Assembly (NCBI RefSeq): GCF_009727055.1
Contig: NC_052360.1
Location: 68,534,608 to 68,598,607 of the forward strand
DNA: 64,000 bases
Direction: 5' to 3'
Source: Benincasa hispida
Lineage: Eukaryota > Streptophyta > Magnoliopsida > Cucurbitales > Cucurbitaceae
The position numbers were made by a program, and so were the translations under genes. Position 1 is the stretch's first letter. Every line of letters begins with the position of its first letter. The notes beneath the pieces are model-generated. The model was not told the DNA's origin. It did not search any database and saw only the letters and a list, made by a program, of their open reading frames with translations. Of the stretch, positions 43,805-55,003 are shown piece after piece.

Positions 43805-44340
43805 AAGTCCATTCTACATGGTTCTGCCCCATACACGAGATCAAGTTCGGTACGCTTAGCTCCACCTCATATGCGAGATCAATTTCGGTCACCTAGCTTT
43901 GCCTTATACGCGAGATCAACTTCGATCCACCTAGCTCCGCCTCATATGCGAGATTAAGTCCAGTTTTTCTAGCTTCGCCTCATATGTGAGATCAACTTTG
44001 GTCCGCTTGGCTCCACCTCATATGCGAGACCGCATCTAGTCTTTTTGGTTCTGCCTCATATGCAGGATCAAGTCCGGTCCACCTGGCTTTACCTCATATG
44101 CGAGTCAATTTTGGTTCTTCTACTTTTGCCTCATATGCAAGATAATGTCCGGTCCTCCTAGCTCCGCGTCATACACAAAATCAAGTCTGGTCCTCCTAGC
44201 TCTACCTCATCTATGAGATAGAGTCTTGTCTGCCTAACTCTACTTCAACTGCATAATCATGTCTAATTTGTCTTGTTTCACTTCTTTTGCACGATCAAGT
44301 CCAATCTACCAGACACCGTGTTTGCTTTGCCAAGCTTTAC
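43805..44340 (+). repeat. 38-bp tandem repeat array
   Basis: Around thirteen degenerate units of 'ctccgcctcatatgcgagat' plus 'caagtccggtccacctag' with a period of 38 bp. Not present elsewhere in the window. Confidence 0.85.
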
Positions 44341-44399
44341 CTTATATGCACGATTAGGTCTAGTTTTCCTTGTTTCATCACATCTGCAAGATCAAAGTC

Positions 44400-45350
44400 A
44401 ACGAAACGCTAAGATCAAAGCTGGTAGAGCATTGAGCTTGAAACCTACGGAGCGCTCAAGTCAAGGACTGAAGCAAAATTCGACAGAATTCTCATATCAG
44501 GCACTAAGATCGAAGCCAATAGAGGGCGAAGAGCAAAGCTTGTTGAGCACTGAGTTTAAAACTGACGGAATGTTAAAGTCAAAGACTCAAGCCAAAACCA
44601 ACAGAATCCTCAAGTTGCGCACTAAGCTCGAAGCCAATATAGGGTGGAGATCAAAGTCAGTTGAGCACTGAGTTTGAAACCAACAGAATGTTCAAGTCAA
44701 AGACTCAACCCAAGATCGACGGAATCCTCAGGTCGTTTACTAAGATCGAAGCCAATAGAGGGCAGAGATCAAAGCTTGTTGAGCACTGAGTTTGACACCG
44801 ACGAAATGTTCAAGTCAAACACTCAAGCCAAAACTAATGGAATCCTCAAGACGCGCATTAAGATCGAAGCCAATAAAGGGCAGAGATCAAAATTGGTTAA
44901 GCACTGAGTTTGAAATCGACAGAATGTTCAAGACAAAGACTCAAGCCAAGACTGGTAGAATCCTCAGGTCGTGCACTAAGATCGAAGCCAATAGAGGGCG
45001 AAGATCAAAGCCAATAGAGCACTGAGTTTGAAACCAACGGAATGTTCAAGTAAAAAACTCAAGCCAACTGACAGAATCCTCAGGACGTGCACTAAGAACG
45101 AAACCAATAGAGGGCAAAGATCAAAGCCGGTTGAGCACTGAATTTGAAACTGACGGAATGTTCAAGTATGAGACTCAAGCCAAGACTGACGGAATCCTTA
45201 GGTCGTGCACTAAGATCGAAGCCAATAGAGAGCGAAGAGCAAAGCTAGTTGTGCACTAAGTTTGAAACCGAAAGAATGTTCAAGTCAAACTGAAGCAAAA
45301 ACTGACGAAATCCTCAAGTCGCACACTAATATTGAAGCCAATAGAACCCC
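44400..45350 (+). repeat. 118-bp tandem repeat array
   Basis: The anchor 'gaagccaatagagggc' recurs at about 44510, 44628, 44746, 44864, 44983, 45101, 45218 and 45333, giving a period of 118 bp shrinking to 115. The repeated open frames (44273-44671, 44674-44907, 44792-45025) encode only repetitive basic peptides and are not considered genes. Confidence 0.92.
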
Positions 45351-46224
45351 GAGATCCTTAAGGACTTAAGACAAAATCGTTAGGTTGTGGACTGATATCA
45401 TGCTTGCAGAAACCCAAAACGACCTCACATTATGTTCATAGATGCAAAAAGAATAAAATAAGGAGCAATGGGGGCAAGTTAGTAAATATGAAAAAGAAAT
45501 CCTCCATAATTAAAAGAAGAAAGAAGGAGTGAAAAATAATTCTGTGACAAACTAGGAAATTCAAATTAAATAAAGATTCGATCTAAATTATTTACCTAAT
45601 TTAATCTTATCCTAATTTCAAAAAAAAAAAAAAAAATCAAATTAAGGTCCTATTTAATTTGATTTTTATTAGATTTCATCCTCAAATTTATCTTCAAGCA
45701 AGATTTGGATATATTTAAAATTTTATTCAAAATCAAATTTAAATTGTGGATAAAATCTCAAATTAAAATTTGGCCATATTCCAAATTTTACTTAAAATCA
45801 AATTGTTCAAATTTGAGATTAAATGGTAGATAAAATCTCAAACTAAAATTTGGTCATATTCCAAATTTTATTCAAATCAAATTGTTCAATTTTGAGATTA
45901 AATTATAGATAAAATCTCAAATTAAAATTTGGACATATTTAAGAATTTATCCCAAATCTAAATCATCCATATTTAGATTTTTATCTTCAAGTCAAATTAA
46001 ATTAAGAATAAAATCTCAAATTGTTGTAAAATTCAAAATTGAGCATCTTCCAATTTTTATATCAAATTTATCTAAATTTAGGTTCTTATCTCTATTTTCA
46101 AAACAAGCTGGGGTAAAATCTCAAATTAAAATTTGGATATATTCCAAATTTTATCCCAAATTAGAATTTCGATTCCAACTTTATATTTTTCAAGATTCAT
46201 CTACCCATATATGTGCATAAATCT
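45351..46224 (+). mobile_element. AT-rich non-coding stretch before the polypurine tract
   Basis: Diverged repeats of 'aaattwaaatttggwcatatt' and 'caaattttatccaaatcaaatt' with a period of roughly 80-90 bp from about 45690 to 46160. Nothing coding. Confidence 0.6.
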
Positions 46225-46236
46225 CAAAAGGGGGCA
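46225..46236 (+). promoter_or_regulatory. Polypurine tract of the Tat-like element
   Basis: AAAAGGGGGCA lies directly before the 3' LTR start, correctly placed for a plus-strand element. Confidence 0.75.
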
Positions 46237-47058
46237 TTTATTAAAGAAATTTTGGACCAATCACAAATTACTACGTTATTTACTAAATTAATGACGAAAT
46301 TCCAAATAATTGAATTTTGGACTAATTAGAAGTCACCATGTGTCCCAAATTGAAGTTGAAAACATAAATTTGCAAATTTCGATGATGCCACGTATTTTCA
46401 TCTTAACGGTTGGATTAAATCAAATTCATTTGGTCCAATTTGATATTATAATTTGGTCTAAAGTCCAATTGAGCTCAAAAGTAGATTTAGTTTGGTCCAA
46501 ATATCAAATAAGGTCCAAATCCAACTAATTGGGCACAAGGGAGGCCCATAGACCAACTAAGTCTAAGCCCACGAAGCCCGCCAGAGAACTCTAAAGGAGC
46601 TTTCTCCATTTGTGGAGGTCAGCAACTCTACACTCCAAATGATCTAGAGAGAATTCTCCAAATAATCAAAAGACGCCTTAACTCCTAAAGATAATCACAC
46701 TTGAAGACTAAAGTCCTTTGAAGATACATATATTCTTTTAAGACTCCAAGCTCAAGAATATCTACACACTCAGCTTCTATATATCAACATACGCATTCAA
46801 CTAAGAGAGAATTAGAGGATCAAATACTAGAGGTCGAACTACATCACATTGCATCAACGTTAACATCTAAATCAACTTAACTTCAGCTCCACGAAATATG
46901 TTTCTTCAGAAGCCTCGTACAAACATTGATCCTCCAAGAAGATCATGAAGTCCAAAGGTCGATCATCCAGGAATATGTCAAGCCCAAAGGCCAATCATCC
47001 AAGAAGATCAAGTCCAGAGGTCGATCATTGAAGAAAATCTTCAAGCCCAGAGGTCAAT
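46237..47058 (+). mobile_element. 3' LTR of the Tat-like element, left part
   Basis: Matches 34802-35590: 'agaaattttggaccaatcac', 'gacgaaattccaaataatt', 'gcccacgaagcccgccag', 'acatcacattgcatcaacgt'. It ends in TCAAT, the left target duplication of the solo LTR that follows. Confidence 0.88.
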
Positions 47059-48730
47059 TGATAACGGGCAGAAATGCACATTATCATAGTGCTAAGTTCT
47101 TAAATAATGTTGGATTGCATTGATGAAATATGTTAATTTGAGTCCATTAAGCATCAATTTCATAATATCGCGGTCGCATGCGTTCATCGCATTAGAACAG
47201 TTGATTTTTGTATTTTTGTGCAGAATATGCATTAACGCAATGCAAGAATTGCGATCATAGGAAATCTTTGGTCGAGCGCAACTTCACTGCAAGGTTTTGC
47301 GATGACTGTGTTCGCAAACATTCGTTCGAGAAGAATCGCCACAACTTGGTCAGTGCAACATGGTGGGCGTATCTAGGTGAAAGGCTAATAAATCGCGATG
47401 GGACAGAAAGCTGATGACAGTTGAATCCGAATTAAGTTGACAGCCGATAACGATCACAAGTACATTCAGTTTTTCAATGACAATTATTCGGCGCATCAGT
47501 CAGGAATTAAAGTCGTCCCATCTGTACAACCATGAGAGAGAAGCTACATTTCACCATGGATGCTCTATAAATACCAAGGGCATTCTTCAGAAAAGGGGTT
47601 AACCAGTTGATCAGTTCACCATTCTTTAGCTCGAAGTTCATACACACGTCTTTGTTCATAGTTTTTTTTTTCATTTTAAGGCGAAGCAAGAGAAGAGTGG
47701 TGGGGGCAACTCAAGAGAGAACCTTAGGGCGTAGAAGCAGAGAGCGGGCCGACTCTCGCGAGAGCGAGATTATCTTTTGAGCACGAGTAGAAAATAGTGT
47801 AAACGTCTGGCAACAAGAGAATGCTACCAAGCTCTTTATTCTATACTTGCATTGTATTTTTGTACTTCATCTTCATATTTATACAATGGAAGTTCTATTT
47901 CTACATCTGTTCACTCTCTTAATATGCATGAGTGGCTAAACTAGTCGAATGGGTTGAGAAGAATTAAGTTAACATGACCTAGGAAGTTCATTGCTTGTGA
48001 TTGTCTTATTTTATGTTGTGCAAAATACCCTTTAGAGTTACTCGAGAGAGAGTCTAAAGAAAGGACTAATATCTCGAGAGAGCTAGGTTAGAATCTGAAC
48101 TCAAGAGAGCAAGATTAGAACTGCATAAACAAGAGATAGGGACTTAGAGATAAAGCTCTGTTTGTCAACTTGCATCACATGCATCCTAGAGATACGAATG
48201 ACATTATGTGGTCGCCTTATTTGTGTTGTGTGCATTTTGTCAACACATAAATAAGAATAGAGGCTTATGTGTAGGTCCTATAGACTTATCGTATATATCG
48301 CATGCGTTCTAGCATTAGAAGCCATAGCATTCGCATCGAGAGGTGGTTTACTATTGTATGCATGTTGCATTGATCGCAAAGCATGAACGCATTCTAGGAA
48401 GTGTTAGCCGAAACCCTTCTCAACCAGTTCACCGCATATTCATCGCATCTCCCGTTTACCAACTCTTTTCAAACTTCTCCACATTTGTTTATTTATTTTT
48501 CATCAACACAAACAACAAACCCAACAATTTATTTATTTATCTGGTTACTGCAAAGTTCTTCATAAAAATTACCAATGCAATCTGTTTTCACAAGTCCCTG
48601 TGTTCGACCCTGGACTTACTAGGAAACTCAGAGGAATTTACACTTGGATTTCGCTGGGGAAACTTGAGTGCACAACGCAATTTCATCGACGCATATCATC
48701 CATATTTTCACTTCATAAAATCAAGTATCA
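47059..48730 (+). mobile_element. Solo Athila-type LTR, plus strand
   Basis: TGATAACGGGCAG...AAGTATCA, 1672 bp, the same family as 4461-6148 but in opposite orientation. The hairpin is at 47059-47086, the TATA box CTATAAAT at 47565-47572 and the U5 motif GTTCGACCCTGGACTTAC at 48600-48617. Flanks are TCAAT and TTGAT (47054-47058, 48731-48735), both derivable from TCGAT. No interior remains. Confidence 0.9.
47565..47572 (+). promoter_or_regulatory. TATA box of the solo Athila-type LTR
   Basis: CTATAAAT within ATGCTCTATAAATACC, the same LTR position as in the other Athila-type copies. Confidence 0.6.
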
Positions 48731-49017
48731 TTGATCATCCAAGAAGATCAACAAGCGCAAAGGCCGATCATCCAAGAAGATCATCAAGCCCAAAGTTCCA
48801 TCATTTAAGAAGATCAATAAGCCCAAAGGCCGATTATGTAAGAAGATCATCAAGCCCAAAGGTCGATGATCTAAGAAGACCAACTTAAAGATTAAAGTTT
48901 ATTTTAAACGCATCAAAGAATTATATATTAAAGGTTGTACTTGCTATACTAAAATCAGTACAAATACAAAAGTTCAAATTCCACGACAGAAGTTTCTCCA
49001 AAAACCTCATGTGAACA
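48731..49017 (+). mobile_element. 3' LTR of the Tat-like element, right part
   Basis: Resumes within the 33-bp tandem array and runs 'ttaaagattaaagtttatttt', 'aattatatattaaaggttgt', 'ccaaaaacctcatgtgaaca', matching 35740-35877. AACAC follows. Confidence 0.88.
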
Positions 49018-49022
49018 AACAC

Positions 49023-50174
49023 AAAAATATTATACATAAAAAAACATAAAAACAAATAAAATAGATTTGGATAATCTATGAACTCTAAGCTTTGAAGATT
49101 ATAACTATTTTGAATATCTAAATATTTTAGGCTCCGTTTGGTAACCATTTCGTTGTTTGTTTTTTTATTTATTTTTTTTTTTGTTTTTGAAAATTAAGTC
49201 TATTTCCTCCTCATTTCTTACAACTATTTGCATTTTTCATAAATAAAATGTTTAAATTCTTAGTCAAATTCCAAAAACAAAACAAGTTAAAAGTTATATT
49301 TTTAGTTTTCAAAAATTGGCTTAGTTTTTTAAATCATTGGTAAAATTTAGTTAATGAGTTCTGATTATGGTAGTAATTGCGGGTTTGTACTAGAAATTCT
49401 TGTCAAATTTATATGTTGATGAGTAAATTATAGTATTTTTTTTATGTGTTCATTGTTCATTTTATTGTTTTTATGTGTTCATATTATTGGCTTCTGATTT
49501 AATTATGATTTGTTGATTTATGGCTTATGAGCTTTGGTAATTTGTTGATTCCTCATTATTGACTAATTTGTTGATTCTCAAACCTACTTATGGCATTTTA
49601 ATCATTGTTTTCAATCCAAATTGTTTAAGCAAAGCAATTGAATTAAACTAATGTTGTGTTGGGTCACTAATTTTTCTACTTTTCACTAAGGGTAATATAA
49701 TGTTTCGTTTTTCACTTATTTGTTCAAGTTGTTTTCTCTACTTTGTAGATGGGAGAATAGTTCCTAGGTTCTAAGAATTGACATCAGAGAAAGTTGGGAG
49801 GCATCATCGAACACTCCTCGTTTATCTTCGGTTATTTTTAGTCAACTTAATCATTTTATAATTCTTTTTTTTTTTTAATTCTATTCTTGTGTGCAACTTA
49901 GCATTTAAATTTTACTTGTTTGATATGTAGGGATTTATTGTCTAAACCATATGGAGTTGATTTAGATGAAATATATATATACATATATATTTTATCTTGA
50001 TTTTGGAGTTAAATTATTATCCAATTCCTTTTTTGTGACCTATTGTGGATTTGTGAAAGCAATTAAAATCTTATTTTGTGCATGTCCAGATAAAAGAGAA
50101 ATATTATTGATTTGCATAAGTAAAAAATATACATATGTTTTTTTTAATAACAAGACGATGACAAACATTTAATA
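49023..50174. other. AT-rich spacer, no gene recognised
   Basis: Includes a 'ggctccgtttggtaaccatttcgttg' block at 49131, a motif often seen at the edge of plant DNA transposon remnants, and a TA-rich microsatellite at 49969-49990. No reading frame is convincing. Confidence 0.45.
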
Positions 50175-50459
50175 TCAGACAATTACTGACAAAAAAAGTA
50201 GGTGAAAAACCGACATTGAAGATGATGTTCAATATGGGTTGAAACTGACATGAAGATAGTATTCAATGTTGCTTGAAAATTAACATTGAAGATAATTGGT
50301 ACTGAAATCTTGGTCATCTATAATGTCAGTTAAACCAATATTAAAGACAACCAACATTGAAAACCTTTTTATAATACAGTTTTCAATATTCGTTTTCAAC
50401 TGACATTATACCCCTATAATGTCAGTTTCAAACTGACATTAAAGCTCAAATTTGTAGTA
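50175..50459 (-). mobile_element. CACTA-like transposon terminus
   Basis: Repeated direct and inverted copies of 'aatgtcagtt' and 'aactgacatt' (50318, 50397, 50417, 50431) precede 'caaatttgtagt' at the right edge. Reversed, this gives ACTACAAATTTG, close to the CACTAC...-type end of En/Spm elements, and subterminal repeats of this form are typical. No transposase is present. Confidence 0.5.
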
Positions 50460-50512
50460 ATGAAAATTAGAGGTGGATGTAGTTTCTATAGGGTTAATTT
50501 TCAAAAATAAAT

Positions 50513-50533
50513 AAATAAATAAATAAAATAATT
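50513..50533. repeat. (AAAT)n microsatellite
   Basis: About five units of AAAT at the right flank of the CACTA-like end. Confidence 0.8.
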
Positions 50534-50789
50534 AACAAACGAAACGTTAACTATTCCAAAACATCCAAGATTGAAAACTCAAAAGACAAAAGCAAAGACT
50601 TCTCTTTGTTCTCCAATCCTTCTAAATTCTAAGGAGTCAATGGAACAAAATTTCTATCTTTATCTTCACTCAATTCAAATCATCAATCCATTAGTTTTTG
50701 GATCGTTCATTCGTTGGCTCATATGTTGGCAAAAGGTATCTATCTTCACAACTTAATCAATCAATGTTTATGCCAATAAATGATTAAGA

Positions 50790-52160
50790 GTCCAACATCT
50801 CGTATATAAACATGTTAAAATAATAAAATTTATAGTCAAAGTAGTTTAACTTAATGCGGTAATTAATATGTCATTCCTCCTTAAATTTTGAAGGCTGAAA
50901 TTCTCATACGAGTATTGTTGTACTAGAAAAAAGTTTATAAAATAGACAAATGAAAATAATAAAATATAAAAATTAAATAGTTAAAATATCAATTATTGTC
51001 AAATCAAAAGATTGATGATTCAATCATTCATTTATATTATTGTTCATATACGTGTGTGTAATTTGAAAGTGTAAGATTTATTATAATTTTTCAAAATAAG
51101 AACAAAATAGACTCATTTTGTTAGTTGGGAAAAAAAACATTTAACCAAATAAAAATAATGATTGGTCTTTGTTTCTTCCTATTTGACAGGATTGGAGGAT
51201 TGGGGTACATGGTAGTTAAATAACTAAAATAAATAATTTTAAATTTGTCCTTATTGAGCCATGATTAGTCATTTTAACCATTAAATCATCGAAAAAATTA
51301 ATTAATCAAACTAATATAAAATATAAAAACTCAAAATAATAAAGAAAACATGAAATATCTTAGTAAAAAATAGAAAACATAACATTTTGAACATTCATCA
51401 AATTAACTTGACTACTAATTTATAATTAAAGAAAACATATATAACACTTAAAAGTTAAAAAAAAAATAAATAAATGCAAATTAAAAAGGTAAGAAAATTT
51501 ATTAAATTTAACAAAAATATTACACCTAATTCAAAACCCGAGATGAAAAAATACAGACCAAAAAAGAAAAAATACATTAAAAACAACTCAAGTTCAAAAA
51601 CATTAAAAACAACATTAATTTTAAATATAATTTTAAAATTTTAAATAGAAATAAATTTGGTTGAAAATTTAAAAATAGAAAAAAAAAATAAAAAGAAGAA
51701 GAAACTAAAAAAAATAAGAAAGAACAAAAATAGAGATGAAGTCCAATAACGAATTAAAAAATTAAAAAAATACATATATTAAAAGTTAGCCACGAAAAAA
51801 CTATTATAACCTACAAACGGCAGCTAAAAAAAAATCAAATAATAATAATAATAATAATAATAATAAAGTCTCTAAAAGGACAAACGAATCACCCCATTTC
51901 TCTAATTTTCATTTTTAAACAACTCCTTTTACCTATTTTGTTTCAAAAAGTACCCATTTTATCCAATTAACCCATGATTATGTTGTGTCGATTTGCTTGA
52001 ATTACATTATTTATTTTAAATTTTATATACGAATAACGAAACAACAATGTATTTTCGAACTCCTAAATAATTGAATAAAAATGATAGTCATTATCATTTA
52101 TCATAACTTGTGTTTGATATGATGCTTCAAATATTCTTTTTTAAAAGATTCCCTAAATTC
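50790..52160 (+). repeat. Dispersed direct duplication, copy 2
   Basis: Ordered match to 30090-30830, with an additional AT-rich stretch of about 700 bp between 51265 and 51960 that contains an (AAT)n run. The sequence shows no coding potential in either copy. Confidence 0.75.
51838..51866. repeat. (AAT)n microsatellite
   Basis: Nine to ten uninterrupted AAT units. Confidence 0.95.
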
Positions 52161-52403
52161 CCTAAATAACTTGTGTTTCATTCAATTGAGTTGCATGTTT
52201 GTGAGTGATTTTAAAATTGTCATTTTTGTCATTTTCAAAATCACTCTAAATAATGTTTTTAATATTTCAAAATTAATTTAATATTTAATTTTACACTTTT
52301 AAATGTAATTTTTATATCATTAAAATGATTTTAAATTATTAAAAACATGTTTCATAATGATTTTAATCATTTTAGAACCATTCTCCATGCTTAGGTCAGT
52401 CAT

Positions 52404-53411
52404 TGATAACTTGTAGAAATGCATTCATTCATTCTAAGGAAAAAATAGAATTTCTTGCACACATTCATTCTAAGGAAAAAAATATAATTTCTTGCACACC
52501 ATTAACTCATTCAAAAATAGAATTTTAGTTAAAAATCTGCTTTACTAACGTATCTCAATGTAGGAATTAAAGAAATTTCACTAAGTGTTGCAGACTAAGC
52601 TGACGCAAGGGCTATGCGTCTAAGGATGCTCAACGCAGAAAAGATACATTGGCTCGTGTTTTTTTTTTTTTTTTTTTTTTAAATCACCACTTGCTAGTAT
52701 GGGCATCTGACTGATGGCGTTTGAATGTCTTAGAGGTGGCAGGCAGCTGACTCAAGGTATGAAATTTAATGCCAGTCCTGTCAACAAGTTGCTTGGAGTT
52801 GCGTATAAAAAGGGAAGTTGGCTGCTGAAGATGAGTTAGCCATTCTTACGGAAATAGATAGACAATTTAGAGAGCCAGTTAGTACTTAGCTCAATTCTTC
52901 TATCTGCAAGGAGATAGGAGGAAAGATCCATTTTCACCGTTGATCAAGAGGAGTTGTTGTTGATAAAGCTCGAGAAATGAGTCTTCATCACATTCCTCAC
53001 CAAGTTGGTTGAACAAGCATTAAAATTGAGTCAAAGAGAACAAGCAATTGGACACTGTGGCTTGACACCTTCATTCTACATCTCATTTTCATCTCCTATT
53101 TCATTCTGTCAAGTTGAGATTGTTGTACAAATAATTTCTATCATTAATTTAATCATTAATCATTCACCACTTATCCATTGTTTACATTCAAATCTGTTCG
53201 TGTTCGCTAATTTTCTAACTTATGAATGTTTGAATTCCATGTGTCAATCATCCTGAGTAGTTGATTGAAGTTACCAACCAATTAAACCACTCGAGAGAGA
53301 CATTTAACTATAGAACGCATCAAGTCAAAGCGCATAGTAGGTTTAGAGATAAAGTTAATTGCATCTTCATTCGGTTCTTCGTAATCAACGCATGCAACCT
53401 AGAGACAATAA
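52404..53411 (+). mobile_element. Athila-type LTR fragment, plus strand
   Basis: It starts TGATAACTTGTAGAAATGCA, the family B terminus with an intact left hairpin arm and GAAA loop but lost right arm. Downstream it carries a TATA-like box at 52804-52812 (TATAAAAAG) and LTR-like composition. A duplicated block 'ttctaaggaaaaaatagaattt/tataattt' lies at 52436-52492, and a 22-base T run at 52659-52680. It ends where a minus-strand family C LTR begins. Confidence 0.6.
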
Positions 53412-53875
53412 TCAAGGGAAACCAATGAAGGTCCCTATGCGAAAGCGTGGATCTTTTCCAATTTTAATTCTTTTACAAAATTTAAAATTACAGAAACAAA
53501 ACAGTTATACATTATCAAACATAAAGTACAGCATGCTTTTTGGAAAAAAAATTGGGGAAGAAAACGACATATCCTTGAAGTCAATTTTCTTCACATATTC
53601 CCTCTTGATCACGATATCTTTAGTTCCCAATTCGAAATTACAAATTAGGCACCACCATTTGAGAACCCTCTAGTATTCTCTTTAGGGTTAAGAATTCAAG
53701 CATGAGTTGTGGGCTTTGTATGAATTTTTGGAAGAGGAAAAGGAGAAAGAAGAAGGATTTTCCTAGGGAATATTTCTCTGTACTCCACACTAAGAAGATA
53801 GAGAGAGTTAAAAAAAAAAAAATTCTACTGCACATAGTGTTTAGAGAAAATTAGGAGAATGGAGTTTAACTACCT
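53412..53875 (-). mobile_element. Family C LTR fragment, minus strand
   Basis: Colinear with 61652-62130: 'atgaaggtccctatgcg', 'acagaaacaaaacagttat', 'gaagtcaattttcttcac', 'gggctttg', 'ggattttcctaggga', 'ttctactgcac', 'tttagagaaaattagg'. It breaks off at about 53875. Confidence 0.85.
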
Positions 53876-54614
53876 CATTTTAGACCCTAGAGTTTCGCCA
53901 CAATGATCCAACCATAAGGAAAAATCAATTGAAGCAAAAACTAAAGCGATCCTAGCCATTTCTGGAGTTCGCCTTGATATTGACCTACTGCCACAGTGAG
54001 CCAACCAAAAGGAAGGGGGGACGCTCCCAGGGTGACTCGAGGTTGTGCAAGAAGATCTCACAGTGGAAACTATTGAAGGAGACTGTAGGACATGTTGACA
54101 CATATCCCTCTCCCACTTACTATAAATACTTTCTCTATTCACCTTTATATTTACCCATGCAAATACCATTCAAAGGAGGACGTTCCCAGGATGTCTCGAG
54201 GTCAAGCATGAGTTTCACGATGTGAACATAAAGGGAGAAACGTGAGTCAAAATTGATGTATCATATACATGTTTTTCCTTCCACTGAGTATTTTAATAAT
54301 CTAGGATTTATTTTACTTAGGAAAAATACGGCTCATTATTTATACTAAGTGATTGTTTAAGTTTTTCCAAAAGTAATACTTATTTTGGATAGTTAAACAA
54401 TTTTGATTAATATTCATGAAACACTTTAACAAACCTTAATCAACAATTGCATGCTTGTAGCAAATCTATCTAATTCACCTTTTCAAGTTAGGTCTCAGGT
54501 AGGGTGTTCCATTTCCATCAACTTAAATACTGAGCCTAGATAGAACTACTGTTCGGGAATTAGAATCGATATCGTTACTCAACCCCAAAATCGAATAAAA
54601 ATAATTTATTTTCA
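53876..54614. other. Unassigned sequence with a diverged direct repeat
   Basis: 54016-54062 ('ggacgctcccagggtgactc', 'gaggttgtgcaagaagatct') and 54176-54222 ('ggacgttcccaggatgtctc', 'gaggtcaagcatgagtttca') are direct repeats about 160 bp apart, with a TATA-like 'tactataaatac' between (54117). Layout resembles two LTR or promoter modules, but no family is recognised. Confidence 0.4.
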
Positions 54615-55003
54615 CTGATCTAAAATTTATACTACAGGCATAGTAAAGCGGTAAGATTGGGGTTGAATCCACAGAGAGACTGTTGAATCAATTTAAGACA
54701 ATTTATAAATTCTAAAAGAAAAAAAAGGATTTTAATGGTTTTGGTTCTGATGAGGGAAATTAAACAGATAGAGAAACAAGAGCAAATGGAGAAAAAGAAA
54801 AAAGGTTTTGAATCAAATTTAAGAAAAATCTTGGAATTAGTTTGTATGCTTTTTATTTTTTATCTCTAGGTACTAGTTAATTTTTTTTTGGAATTATGTA
54901 AACCCCGCAACCTATTAGAAGTTCTAATATCTCATTTAGCCAATTTTTGATAAAAATCTAAATCAGCCCTAGTTCAATTTAAAAACTTTTCCTTCTTAGC
55001 GAC
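54615..55003 (-). mobile_element. Athila-type LTR (family E), left part
   Basis: The minus strand carries CTCTGTGGATTCAACCCCAA and CTTACCGCTTTACTATG (complement at 54645-54680), the U5 motif of Athila-type LTRs. It is cut at 55003 by the solo D LTR and appears to continue at 57060. Start is approximate. Confidence 0.5.

Larger units (their letters stand above)
34802..49017 (+). mobile_element. Large Tat/Ogre-like Ty3/gypsy element, plus strand, nested
   Basis: 5' LTR 34802-35877 and a 3' LTR (46237-47058 plus 48731-49017) share sequence throughout, and AACAC flanks both ends (34797-34801, 49018-49022). The interior has a gypsy gag broken by two insertions and decayed 3' half, no recognisable protease, RT or integrase, then about 3.5 kb of non-coding DNA with tandem arrays and a polypurine tract. 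A long gag with extended C-terminal region plus long tandem-repeat-rich 3' region is typical of Tat/Ogre elements. Non-autonomous, it would depend on proteins supplied by a relative. Confidence 0.85.

Noticed and set aside
44273..45025. Three overlapping frames of 77-132 codons
   Set aside because: They are products of the 118-bp tandem array and encode diverged repeats of each other.
48343..48888. 181-codon plus-strand frame
   Set aside because: Runs through a solo LTR junction into the 33-bp tandem array; crossing an insertion boundary shows it is accidental.
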